DNA of 21,535 nt. Origin: Grammothele lineata. Lineage: Eukaryota > Basidiomycota > Agaricomycetes > Polyporales > Polyporaceae. The notes beneath the pieces are model-generated. The model did no database searches. It was not told the DNA's origin and saw only the letters and a list, made by a program, of their open reading frames with translations. Shown here in pieces: positions 1 to 8,675 of this stretch. The stretch is from contig NDFF03000220.1 in assembly GCA_002150815.3 (NCBI GenBank), positions 1 to 21,535 on the forward strand, written 5' to 3'. The stretch's first letter is position 1; each line of letters begins with the position of its first letter. The translations under genes and the position numbers were made by a program.

Positions 1-148
1 GGAGCAGAGGATCGCAGTGGGGGACTTACCGGGTGGAGGCGGTTGCGCCTAAGTCGTGGGCCCTTGCGGACGTGGGCGCGTGCGGACGTCGGTGCACACG
101 GAGGACGGGAGGCGGTGACGCCGGGGGCGGGGACAAGGGCGGCGGGGG

Positions 149-211
149 CAAGGACGGTGGCGGCGGGGGCAAGGACGGTGGCGGCGGGGGCAAGGACGGC
201 GGCGGCGGCGG
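149..211. repeat. 21-bp GC-rich minisatellite (left palindrome arm)
   Basis: Three consecutive units start at 149, 170 and 191, each close to CAAGGACGGTGGCGGCGGGG plus one G. The reverse complement of the same minisatellite lies in the right arm at about 424-486. The three units are almost identical, which suggests recent slippage or conversion. Confidence 0.85.
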
Positions 212-300
212 TGAGGAGGATGGTGGTGGGGGCAGAAAGAGAGGCGGGGGTGGCAGAGGAGGCCAGTCGTGGGAGAGGGACATGCCGACCAGGTTGTCCA

Positions 301-355
301 CATGACCAAATTGGGCGTTTCTCCGCCGGGCGGAGAAACGCCCAATTTGGTCATG
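301..355. repeat. Perfect hairpin at centre of the palindrome
   Basis: Bases 301-325 are the exact reverse complement of 331-355, with a 5-nt CCGGG spacer. The 25-bp stem is perfect while the flanking non-arm sequence does not pair. This could be a small foldback element or a structure formed at the inversion junction. Confidence 0.9.
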
Positions 356-639
356 CCGTGAACCCTAGCGCCATGTCCTTCCATCTGCCTTTGCATCTCC
401 AACACCACCGCCTCCTCACCACCTCACCACCGCCGCCGTCCTTGCCCCCGCCGCCACCGTCCTTGCCCTCGCCGCCACCGTCCTTGCCCTCGCCGCCCTT
501 GTCCCCGCCCCCGGCGTCACCGCCTCCCGTCCTCCGTGTGCACCGACGTCCGCACGCGCCCACGTCCGCAAGGGCCCACGACTTAGGCGCAACCGCCTCC
601 ACCCGGTAAGTCCCCCACTGCGATCCTCTGCTCCCGCCC

Positions 640-848
640 GCCCGCCTCCCACCCTCCCTACGCCCGTCTTCGATGGCCTGCAAGAGGCCGTTCGACAAAC
701 GAACCCCGCCAGCACGCTCGCCGCCGCTCGACGGGTCCGCCCGCCCTCGCCCGCTCTCGGCCGCCCGTCCACCTCAACGGCCGCGCACCCAACCGCTGTA
801 CGGACACGCCGACGCCCCCCTCCCCTCCCCATGCCCCTCCTCGACCGC
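640..848 (+). repeat. GC-rich ~170-bp satellite, left segment
   Basis: One full unit, anchored by the motif GCAAGAGGCCGTTCGACAAA at 680, lies between the palindrome and the inserted element. The unit is the same as, and in the same orientation as, the array beginning at 3817. The segment stops abruptly at 848, where the inverted-repeat element begins. Confidence 0.85.
841..848. repeat. Candidate 8-bp target site duplication, left copy
   Basis: TCGACCGC lies directly left of the inverted-repeat element and recurs at 3817-3824 directly right of it. Removing the element plus one copy gives a normal satellite unit reading ...CGACCGCCCGCAAGAGG, as found uninterrupted near 4502-4518. An 8-bp duplication is characteristic of hAT-superfamily transposons. 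Confidence 0.7.
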
Positions 849-1237
849 ACCAACTGTTGTACACCTGATACATCAAGTACTGGCCAACGGCCTAAAACGT
901 TATGCAACTAATTACGGCGGAATTTTTGATGCATTACGAAGTCCCGGGTGATCCGGGATGAACCCCCCAACGCGGCAGGTGGTCCTCCGGGTGCCATTAT
1001 CAGTGCCCCTGCAGTGCAGATTAGCTCATCTCTCTTGATTACAGCTCAGGAATCTAATCTCCCCTTCCACGCCTATCCTAGGCACTTTCCCATCAATCCC
1101 GCGCACCTTCCCATCAATCCCGCGCACCCTCCCGCGCCTCCCGCCCCCTGCGCGCGCCCTCCCGCCCCTCGCGCGCGCTTTGGGCGCTTTTTTTTGGTTT
1201 TCCGGGAGACCCCATTGAAGTTATAGCGCAATCAGTT

Positions 1238-1323
1238 CCCCACCTATTGGGGGCGCATTAGGTGCATTCAATGCGGATTGTAGCCGCATTTTGGACCCAT
1301 CTAATGCGCCCGTAATAGGTGGG
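1238..1323. repeat. Subterminal hairpin inside left arm
   Basis: An ~86-nt inverted repeat runs from CCCACCTATTGGGGGCGCAT to its complement ending ATGCGCCCGTAATAGGTGGG, with imperfect pairing near the loop. The mirrored copy in the right arm is at about 3343-3427. Its sharp ends suggest an independent small palindrome captured within the arm. Confidence 0.85.
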
Positions 1324-1473
1324 CTAGTACTTGTTTACTAGCAGGGGGTCAAATGGGGCATGGGCCCCCATCAGACCTCGAATAGCTCGCGCAATTCTTG
1401 CGTCCCTCGCGCGCGAAGGGGCGCGTTTGAAAGCTATGTTCAAGGGCTTTAAAACGCGACCTTTCGCGAGAGA

Positions 1474-1562
1474 ATCCGTCCACGCGTTCCCGAGATAGGT
1501 CATCTGCTCCTCCTGAGTAGCACCAGGGGGAGCAGGTGTATCTCAGGCAAATGTGGACGGAA
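1474..1562. repeat. Second subterminal hairpin inside left arm
   Basis: TCCGTCCACGCGTTCCCGAG pairs imperfectly with CTCAGGCAAATGTGGACGGA around an AGTAGCAC-type loop. The right arm carries the mirrored copy at about 3103-3192. The stem includes a CTGCTCCTCCTG / CAGGGGGAGCAG segment. Confidence 0.8.
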
Positions 1563-1972
1563 TCGCGCCGTCTTTTTTGTGTTTTGTGCGCATTTATAAG
1601 TACTATTGAGGGGTACACGTGCGCAGCCGCGCGCTTTTGATTTGCACCCTCGAGAGAGGGTGGAATCCTCCCCCTATCACCAGGCCAGGGAGACCTATCT
1701 CCCTCATTTGTGGTTCGTTTCCCTTCGTTCTTTTTGCATTTTGTATATGTATGTAGTCCATGTCTGGTGCAGCTTAAACGCATATTCATCTCTCAAATCT
1801 ACTGTCTACAGGTAGGAAGTACTGTTTTGGGACCTTCCTGCTTTCATCTCTCCCTGGCATCCTTGAAAAAGAACCGGACATTTTGATACTTGGTACACTT
1901 ACAATACACATTGTCCTCAAGCACATCCAGTAATTAGATCAGTTATAAACTACCATATAACAAGAGGGGACA

Positions 1973-2010
1973 CATGTTCTCCTCCTGACCCTATGTTGGA
2001 GGAGAACATG
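1973..2010. repeat. 13-bp-stem hairpin
   Basis: CATGTTCTCCTCC (1973-1985) and GGAGGAGAACATG (1998-2010) are exact complements around a 12-nt loop. A second hairpin with a T tract follows 15 bp later. Confidence 0.8.
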
Positions 2011-2024
2011 CTGTAACTCTATAG

Positions 2025-2054
2025 CCGCTCAACCTATTCACAAGCGGTTTTTTT
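2025..2054 (+). terminator. Hairpin followed by T7 tract (terminator-like)
   Basis: CCGCT (2025-2029) pairs with AGCGG (2043-2047), followed directly by seven T. In a eukaryote a T tract of this length could stop RNA polymerase III. No A/B box promoter was found upstream, so a functional role is unproven. Confidence 0.25.
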
Positions 2055-2924
2055 ACCCCACCTGACATACCATCCCTCTATATATTCTCCAAGTTTCAGC
2101 ACAATCGCATGGTGCGATCCCTTGTGAGGTCCTTATCAGCTGAACAACCTGCGCCTTCCAAATGCGGCAGGTACTCACCCAACCACCTCTAGAGAAAGAT
2201 CTAAGCATCAGACAAAAAATCGGATGGTTGGAGCGTGTTCAGCGACCCAAAAAACGGTAAGGAGGGTACTTACATCAAGGGAGAGATGGGTACAGGGTGC
2301 TCGGATGAGAGGTGGGTGGTTTGTTGTGACTAGCAGCATAGGATTCCGTGTGCACTTCGTCCACAGCTGCTGTGGCTGAGCCTCTGGCTAGATCATTGGA
2401 ACACAGCTCCATCATTTCTCAACCGTTTTCCTCCGTTCTTTTTGCATCTTGTAGGTATTATTTGTCGGTCTTGTTTCCGGGTATCTAGGGCGCTATCGGG
2501 TACAATATACATGTGTGGTGGAGGGGGATATTTTAAAACTGATAAGAATCCCAAGAACCCAAATAAGGACCGATAACAAATGTCACTGGCGTGAAAGATA
2601 GTGTAATATGATACAAACAAGCTAAAGAAAACTGCTTAGCAATATCTATTGCAGGACAGGAGATATGGCTCATGTACTCCAGGAGGAGCACATGTGTCTG
2701 GACAGATGTCCACATGCAGGAGTGAAATGGTGGCTACGGTTTATGCAATGTATAATGATACATGACAAGGGACAATTTGTTTGAAGGTAATCCGATTAGT
2801 TTTGGTAGAGATATGGAGGGGGAAAGTGGGCTGTGGCTGAGCCATCATTGTGTTCACTGTACAATGATATTACTGCGCATGTTTGACGCGTTTGGTGGCC
2901 TGAACTCCAGTAAACAAACACTAC

Positions 2925-3816
2925 AAGCTGCAACAAAAACGAAGGAGAACGGATAAGAACTGGGGAAGATACATCTGGCCTGTCTGGTGGCTGAGGAGGA
3001 TTCCATCCCCTCTCGAGGGTGCAAATCAAACGCGCGCGGCTGCGCGCGTGTACCCCTCAATAGTACTTACAAATGCGCACAAAACACAAAAAAGACGGCG
3101 CGATTCCGTCCACATTTGCCCGAGATACACCTGCTCCCCCTGGTGCTACTCAGGAGGAGCAGATGACCTATCTCGGGAACGCGTGGACGGATTCGCACGC
3201 GAAAGGTCGCGTTTTAAAGCCTTTGAACACAGCTTTCAAACGCGCCCCTTCGCGCGCGAGGGACGCAAAAACTGCGTGAGCTATTTGAAGATTGATGCGC
3301 GCACCTGGCCCATTTAGCCCCCTGCTAGTAAACAAGTACTAGCCCACCTATTACGGGCGCATTAGATGGGTCCAAAATGCGGCTACAATCCGCATTGAAT
3401 GCACCTAATGCGCCCCCAATAGGTGGGGAACTGATTGCGCTATAACTTCAATGGGGTCTCCCGGAAAACCAAAAAAAGCGCCCAAAGCGCGCGCGAGGGG
3501 CGGGAGGGCGCGCGCAGGGGGCGGGAGGCGCGGGAGGGTGTGCGGGATTGATGGGAAGGCACCGGAAATAGGCGGGGCACTGCTGGGAACCCCGGAAAAC
3601 CCGGAGATGATATTCTGAGGCTGTTATCTACAGAGATAAGCCAATCCAGCTTATCTGCTCATAGATAACAGCCTCCGGAGGGCTGCTACCGCATTTGGGG
3701 GTTCATTTCGGATCACCCGGGGCTTTGTATTACATCAAAAATTCCGCCGTAATTAGTTGCATAACGTTTTAGGCGGTTGGCCAGCACTTGATGTATCAGA
3801 ACTACAGCAGCTGCTG
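2925..3816 (-). repeat. Right terminal inverted repeat arm
   Basis: Mirror copy of 849-1745. It carries both subterminal hairpins (about 3343-3427 and 3103-3192). It also has an imperfect hairpin at about 3619-3673, GGCTGTTATCT...AGATAACAGCC, that is only faintly recognisable in the left arm. Confidence 0.85.
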
Positions 3817-3824
3817 TCGACCGC
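3817..3824. repeat. Candidate 8-bp target site duplication, right copy
   Basis: TCGACCGC, identical to 841-848, followed directly by the satellite sequence CCGCAAGAGGCCG. Confidence 0.7.
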
Positions 3825-4790
3825 CCGCAAGAGGCCGATCGCGAGAACGCGCCCGCGCTCGCCGTCGCTGGCGATCGACGGGCGCTCGCGCCCCCGCCCG
3901 CCTGCCCACCTCGACGACCGCGCACCCAACCGCTGGACGGACACGCCGACCACCTCCCCACCTCCCTACAGTCCTCCTCCACGGCCTGCAAGAGGCCGTT
4001 TGAAGAACGAGCCGCGCCAGCACGCTCGCCGCCGCTCGACGCGTCCGCCCGCCCTCGCCCGCTCTCGGCCGCCCGTCCACCTCAACGACCGCGCCTCCCG
4101 CCGTCCAACGACCATGCCGACGCCCTCCGCCCCTCCCCGTGCCCCTCCTCCACGAACCGCAAGAGGCCGTTTGAAGAACGAGCCGCGCCATCGCCATCGC
4201 CGGCGATCGACGCACCCGCCCGCCCTCACCCGCTCTCGCCCGCTCGCCCGCTCGCCCACCTCGACGACCGCGCACCCAACCGCTGGACGGACACGCCGAC
4301 CACCTCCCCACCACCCTACAGCCCTCCTCCATGGCCTGCAAGAGGCCGTTCGACAAACGAACCCCGCCAGCACGCTCGCCGCCGCTAGACGCATCCGCCC
4401 GCCTGCCCGTCCGCCCTCGGCCGCTCGCCCACCTCGACGACCACCCACCCAACCGCCCGATCTCCGCGCCGACGCCCTCCACGCCTCCCCGTGCCCCTCT
4501 GCGACCGCCCGCAAGAGGCCGTTTGAAGAACGAGCCGCGCCAGCACGCTCGCCGCCGCTCGACGTGTCCGCCCGCCCTCGCCCGCTCTCGGCCGCCCGTC
4601 CACCTCGACGACCGCGCACTCGACCGCCCGATCTCCGCGCCGACCACCTCCCCACCACCCTACAGCCCTCCTCCACGGCCTGCAAGAGGCCGTTTGACAA
4701 ACGAACCCCGCCAGCACGCTCGCCGCCGCTCGACGCGTCCGCCCGCCCTCGCCCGCCCTCTTCTCAACTCGCTGACGATGTCGGGCCCCA
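3817..4790 (+). repeat. GC-rich ~170-bp satellite with alternating A/B subtypes
   Basis: The anchor CAAGAGGCCG starts at 3829, 3989, 4160, 4339, 4512 and 4683, giving spacings of 160, 171, 179, 173 and 171. Units preceded by a CACCTCCC...CTACA...GGCCTG tail (before 3989, 4339, 4683) alternate with units preceded by CCCCGTGCCCCTC-type tails (before 4160, 4512), giving dimers of about 345-350 bp. Spacings are not all multiples of three, so the long open frames across the array do not keep phase between units and are not called as genes. Confidence 0.85.
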
Positions 4791-5790
4791 ATGGGCCCGG
4801 AACGTCTTGTTTTTTTCGCATCCCCCGCCTCTCCTCCCTCTCCCGTGTCCGTCGAGCCCCGCACCGCGCAACACCGGCTCGGAATGCGCCTTCGGCGCCA
4901 TCCTTAGTAAGTCCATCCACGTCGCTCTCTTCCCCCACCCGTTGACAATGCCGGGCCCCTATAATTACTCCTCTAAGCGCTGCTGAGATGCGTTACGCAA
5001 GACGAACCTCGGGAACGCAGCCGACGAACACGACGACCACGCGCCCGCTGAGGTACGCCCTGCTCACGCTCGTCCCCAGTACCTCCCTCCTCTCGCGCCG
5101 ACGCCCTTTCTAACACCCCCATGCCCTCCTCACATCCCTCCCCCACACATACAAAATGCGTTTTGCAAGACGAACCGCGCGGCCGCCGCCGCTGCGGACA
5201 ACAGTGACGGCCACGCCCCCGCTTAGGTACGCCCCCACCCGCATTCGTCCCCCACATGTCTCTGCGCCCACCGATGCCTCCTTCAACGACCTCACACCCC
5301 CCTCGGGTCCCTCCCACACGCCCACCAGTGGCATTCTGCAAAACGAACCTCATGAACGCCGCCAACGAAGACGACACCAGTCCGCCCGCCCACGTTCGTC
5401 CCCTAAGCCTCCCTCTGCCTGCCGAAGACTCCTTCTAACGCCCCCACGTCCCCCTCACGTCTCCTCCACAAGCATACAAAATGCGTTCCGCAAAACGAAC
5501 CTCGCGAACGTGGCCGATGAAGACGACGGCCACGCCCCCGCTGAGGTACGCCCCTGCCCACACTCATCCCTCACACCTCTCTTGGCATGCTGAGGCCCCC
5601 CCGCAATGACCCCACGCCCCCCTCGCGTCCCTCTCACACGCCTACAAGAGGCGTTTCGCAAAACGAACCGCGCAATCACCGCCGCCGCCAACAGAGACGA
5701 CGACCATCTGGCCGCTGAGGTACGCCCTCTCCCGCGCTCGTCCATGGCACCTCCCTCTGCCCGCCGATGCTCCTTCAAGGCCCCACATCA
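4791..5790 (+). repeat. Diverged ~170-bp satellite units
   Basis: Units anchored by GCAAAACGAACC-like sequence start near 4988, 5156, 5333, 5481 and 5652. They are related to the upstream satellite (compare GAGGCGTTTCGCAAAACGAA at 5650 with GAGGCCGTTTGACAAACGAA at 4686). Four of five carry GCT(G/T)AGGTACGCC about 60-65 bp after the anchor, which has the form of a splice donor. Whether this is a decayed spliced transcript or only a repeat cannot be told. No frame is kept between units. Confidence 0.7.
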
Positions 5791-6161
5791 ACCGTATCCC
5801 TATCATACAGTAGCTGTAGCATAGCATGTACTTGTAGAACAGAGTCAATAAAGTAACTTTGTGCAATATCATTTTGTGTGCTTCAAATTCAGGGTAAATG
5901 TACTGAATGACTCTTGGATTGACGGCGTCTCTATGCCTCAGTGTTCTTGATCCTCAACGACCACTATCTCTTACTGCTGTGAGTCTTTCCTGCCTCTCTA
6001 CACATACAATTGTTCATTGTATACTCATCTTTGTAGTGTAGCGCACCTCCCAGGTGATCAAGTATCATACAGTTTGTCTGAAGTCTTGTTCCTGATATCT
6101 CCTATCTCTGGGCATAGAACACCCTCAACTCTCTGCATTCAGCCTTCAAAACATCTCAATT
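5791..6161. other. Boundary between satellite and F-box gene cluster
   Basis: Sequence becomes AT-richer and non-repetitive. AATAAA at 5847-5852 could be a poly(A) signal for any plus-strand transcript ending here. The last ~250 bp should hold the promoter and 5' UTR of the first F-box-like gene; no clear TATA box was seen. Confidence 0.4.
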
Positions 6162-8339
6162 ATGCCACAGCAGGTCAGTTTGAGTTCTATATGTCTTGCA
6201 TGTACCATCCTCTTAGTTCTGTTTTCATTTACAACCTCTAGACACTCTCCAATACCAGCCCTGCCCAACGCCTTGTCAGAGACGTTATCCTGTTGATCTT
6301 GGAGATTCTCAAAGCACAGATTCTCTTTGAGATGGGCCAGGGGATCTTCTCAGGCAAAAAGAAGCTCAAGACTCCCTACCAGTGGATCTCTGCTGCCATG
6401 ACCTGCCGCAACTGGTGGTCTGTGGCATTGGAGGTCTCCTCTCTTTGGAACGTCTTGGACTTTCCTTACCCATTCCCCTCTCCCACTCTGTTTGGCGTCA
6501 TCCTCTCTAGGTCCAACAACCAACCTCTCTCTCTCTCCTTCTCCTCTGCTGAAACGATCTTCCCTGGAGGCATGCAACAGCTTATCATGCCAGCATCTAC
6601 TCGCCTCTCCCACTTGGTTATTTCATCCATCAGCAGCTTCCCTCTCCTCTTCCAACCCTCTCTTCCAACTCTCCAGTCACTCACCATTCTAAGCTGCAGC
6701 CACTCAACGTCTTTCCTTCCTCAGAACTACCCCAACCTCACAGTTCTTGACCTATCTCAGGCTGCACACTTTGTCATGCCTAACCTTTCCCACTGGCCCC
6801 AACTCACCGTCCTTCGCCTCTGTGCCCCTGTACACACTCAAGCTCGCCATGTTTACACCCACAGTGTTGTGCAGCAGATCCAAGACGCCACCATGCTCAG
6901 AGAGCTGAGTTTTTTCCAAGGCGTTCTCCCTCTTTCTGCGCAGGCTCCTGGCTCTGTCCCTCTCATTTCTCTCCCTCTTACATCTCTTACCATCGAAGAC
7001 GATAGGGATGGAGGGTTGTGGATTTGCAGTTTTCTCAGCTACTTCACATTTCCATCGCTTCAAGAGCTGAGGCTTGTCTCTGTTGCGCCATTTGACTCAG
7101 ATCCTGACGACGACAACGATGAACATCCCCTGGTGCGGCGATTCAAGTCTCTCAACCCCTTCCGCGAGTACGTCAGCGAACAGGAGTCCATTTGCTTCAG
7201 TCAGTTCAACCATCTCCACATCGGCTATGATCACGACGCTGGGCGACACTTGACGTTCACTATGTGGACTCAGGCCATAGAGGGGGGCGACAACTGTGAA
7301 GGCTTGGTAGACGAGCGTTGGAGTACCCCTGAGTTAGAGGATTCAGACAGGAGAGGGATGAATGAAGCCAAAGTGCGACAGAAGTGAGTTTCTTTTAGCT
7401 TGTGCAGTATAATGTATGTTGACTTTTCCTTTAGCAGGGAGGTGTTGAGGAGCAGGCCAGCCCATGGAAGCGTCTTGAAGTATGAAGTCGACTTGTAAGC
7501 ATACTATTTGGTGGCGATTCTGCCTGATGCTAACATACTTGTACAGCGATGATGATTTCCCTTACCTGGTGCCTGACGAGCGCAGTGTAGCCCACCTCAA
7601 CACCCTGAGGGCTGCTGCTCAAAGCATACGCCCTGTTTTTCATGTCGTAGTCCCCCACCAGGCTATGGACGAGGACTTAGCGCCCTTTGCAGAAGAATAC
7701 GAAGCCTTCAAATCCAACTTTGCCTCTCCCCTCACCGCTGCGATTGAGAACCGCTACATCGCAAGCAGAGACATCACCTCCCTCCACATTCATGTTTACG
7801 CCCTCCTTGGTTCCCTCACGTCGTACGACGAGTCCTGGGCAGACTTCTGGAACGCCTTTTCTATCGTCGAGGAGTTCGTTTGCTATGGTTCATCCCCTAT
7901 CCCCATCAACATGCTCCCCATGCTTGAGCTTCTCTCCAACAGCCCATACGGTTGTGACGTCCTTAGCGATGATGAGGAGGACGACTACAATGGCGTCTTC
8001 GTTGGGTCTTCCATTCACTTTTCCACTATGAGGGAAGGCAATGGCAGACTCACTCGACTCCGCTTTTTGGGCGATGCAGTCATTTATGGCGCAGACCTCA
8101 AGCAAGCCGCCTTGCTTGTTAGGTCTCGAGGCAAGTGGTCAGACCATTGGTGGACCCATTTGGAGCTCACCTTTTTTGTGGAGTTTGATGTTGGGATGAG
8201 TGCTGGGCCAGATGGGGTACAGACTGACCCCCTTCCACTCAACTTGGAGTATTGGAATGAGATTTATGGGAGGGACTTGGACATTATTAAGAGCGTCACC
8301 AAAGATTTCCACTACACTTTCAAAGTAGACCAAATTTGA
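6162..8339 (+). CDS. F-box-like, leucine-rich-segment protein 1
   Basis: Proposed exons are 6162-6173, 6242-7383, 7438-7494 and 7547-8339 (667 aa), with introns of 68, 54 and 52 nt; the last has a GCTAAC branch point. The first exon encodes only MPQQ, as in the two downstream paralogues. Residues ~14-80 look F-box-like (LVRDVILLILEIL, then a long insert, then WISAAMTCRNWWSVAL and SSLWNVLDF). Leucine-rich segments follow (LPTLQSLTIL, NYPNLTVLDLSQ). The C-terminal half shares with its neighbours NHLHIG, LVCYG-type and LRFLGD motifs and a DDEEDD acidic patch. Intron 2 ends in TTAGCAG, a tandem acceptor that can add or drop one codon. The third exon (20 codons) is absent from the paralogues. F-box proteins recruit substrates to SCF ubiquitin ligases; that role is inferred from the domain only. 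Confidence 0.8.
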
Positions 8340-8675
8340 ACGTCGTCTATTGCCTTGTATTTTGTTACATAAATTGATGTTGCAGAAAGCGCCTCTTACT
8401 CATTGAATGTATGAAGGTGTTGTTAATATTGCACTTGAAGCGCTTATTGCTCTATCAACCTTGATCTTCAACTGCTGCTGCAAGTCCTCATTGTAGGTGT
8501 CCTATAGTGCTGTTTTCATTCTCTAACATTGACAAGTGTATCTCAACCCAGCTCTGTGATCCCTTAGAGGTAAATGATATCAAAATGCGCTGCCTTGCTA
8601 GTCACACTCATTTTATATACCCACCTTAGATCATCCCTAGCTCTCTCTCAACCACACTTTCAATAATACCCAGCT
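8340..8675. other. Intergenic region between F-box-like genes 1 and 2
   Basis: Holds the 3' end of gene 1 and the promoter of gene 2. No further open frame or RNA gene was seen. Confidence 0.5.
8569..8619 (+). promoter_or_regulatory. Promoter segment of F-box-like gene 2
   Basis: TATATA at 8614-8619 lies 57 bp before the start codon. The upstream stretch from GGTAAA (8569) to AGTCACACTCAT resembles the stretch at the same distance before the third paralogue (11022-11064), so the promoter was duplicated with the gene. Confidence 0.5.

Larger units (their letters stand above)
1..634. repeat. Large imperfect palindrome, GC-rich arms
   Basis: Bases 1-about 215 are the near-exact reverse complement of about 420-634; paired positions sum to 635. 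The arms hold a GC-rich minisatellite and the middle (about 216-419) is unrelated except for a perfect central hairpin. Because the left arm starts at base 1, the palindrome may extend beyond the window. Many overlapping open frames here come from high GC and pair with their own mirror image, so none is called as a gene. Confidence 0.9.
849..1745 (+). repeat. Left terminal inverted repeat arm
   Basis: It pairs with 2925-3816 on the other strand. Well-matched blocks include 860-985, 1090-1345 and 1380-1680. Similarity fades around 1680-1745, where CCTTCGTTCTTTTTGCAT still matches the right arm loosely. A third, partial copy of that inner boundary sequence occurs at about 2398-2454. Confidence 0.85.
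1746..2924. other. Unique centre of the inverted-repeat element
   Basis: About 1.2 kb, AT-richer than the arms. I see no coherent coding region: open frames are short and unsupported. It contains two small stem-loops near 1973-2054 and a partial copy (about 2398-2454) of the inner edge of the arms. The lack of transposase motifs is why the element is called non-autonomous. Confidence 0.6.
849..3816. mobile_element. Non-autonomous hAT-like element with ~0.9 kb terminal inverted repeats
   Basis: This 2968-bp element has arms at about 849-1745 and 2925-3816 that are reverse complements with scattered substitutions and a diverged patch near 985-1080 / 3560-3680. Its ends read CAACTGTTGTA... and, on the other strand, CAGCTGCTGTA..., and it is flanked by TCGACCGC on both sides. 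The ~1.2 kb centre has no open frame above about 75 codons resembling a transposase, so mobilisation would need a transposase supplied elsewhere. It sits inside, and breaks, the GC-rich satellite. The hAT assignment rests on duplication length and the CAG-type end, not on protein. A foldback or other terminal-inverted-repeat class remains possible. Confidence 0.75.

Noticed and set aside
43..609. A 188-codon open frame over the palindrome
   Set aside because: It reads through both arms of an inverted repeat, so its two halves translate a repeat and its complement. GC bias explains the lack of stops.
3757..4986. A 409-codon open frame across the GC-rich satellite
   Set aside because: Opposite-strand frames are equally open, the composition is low-complexity Arg/Pro/Ala, and unit spacing (160-179 bp) does not preserve reading frame.
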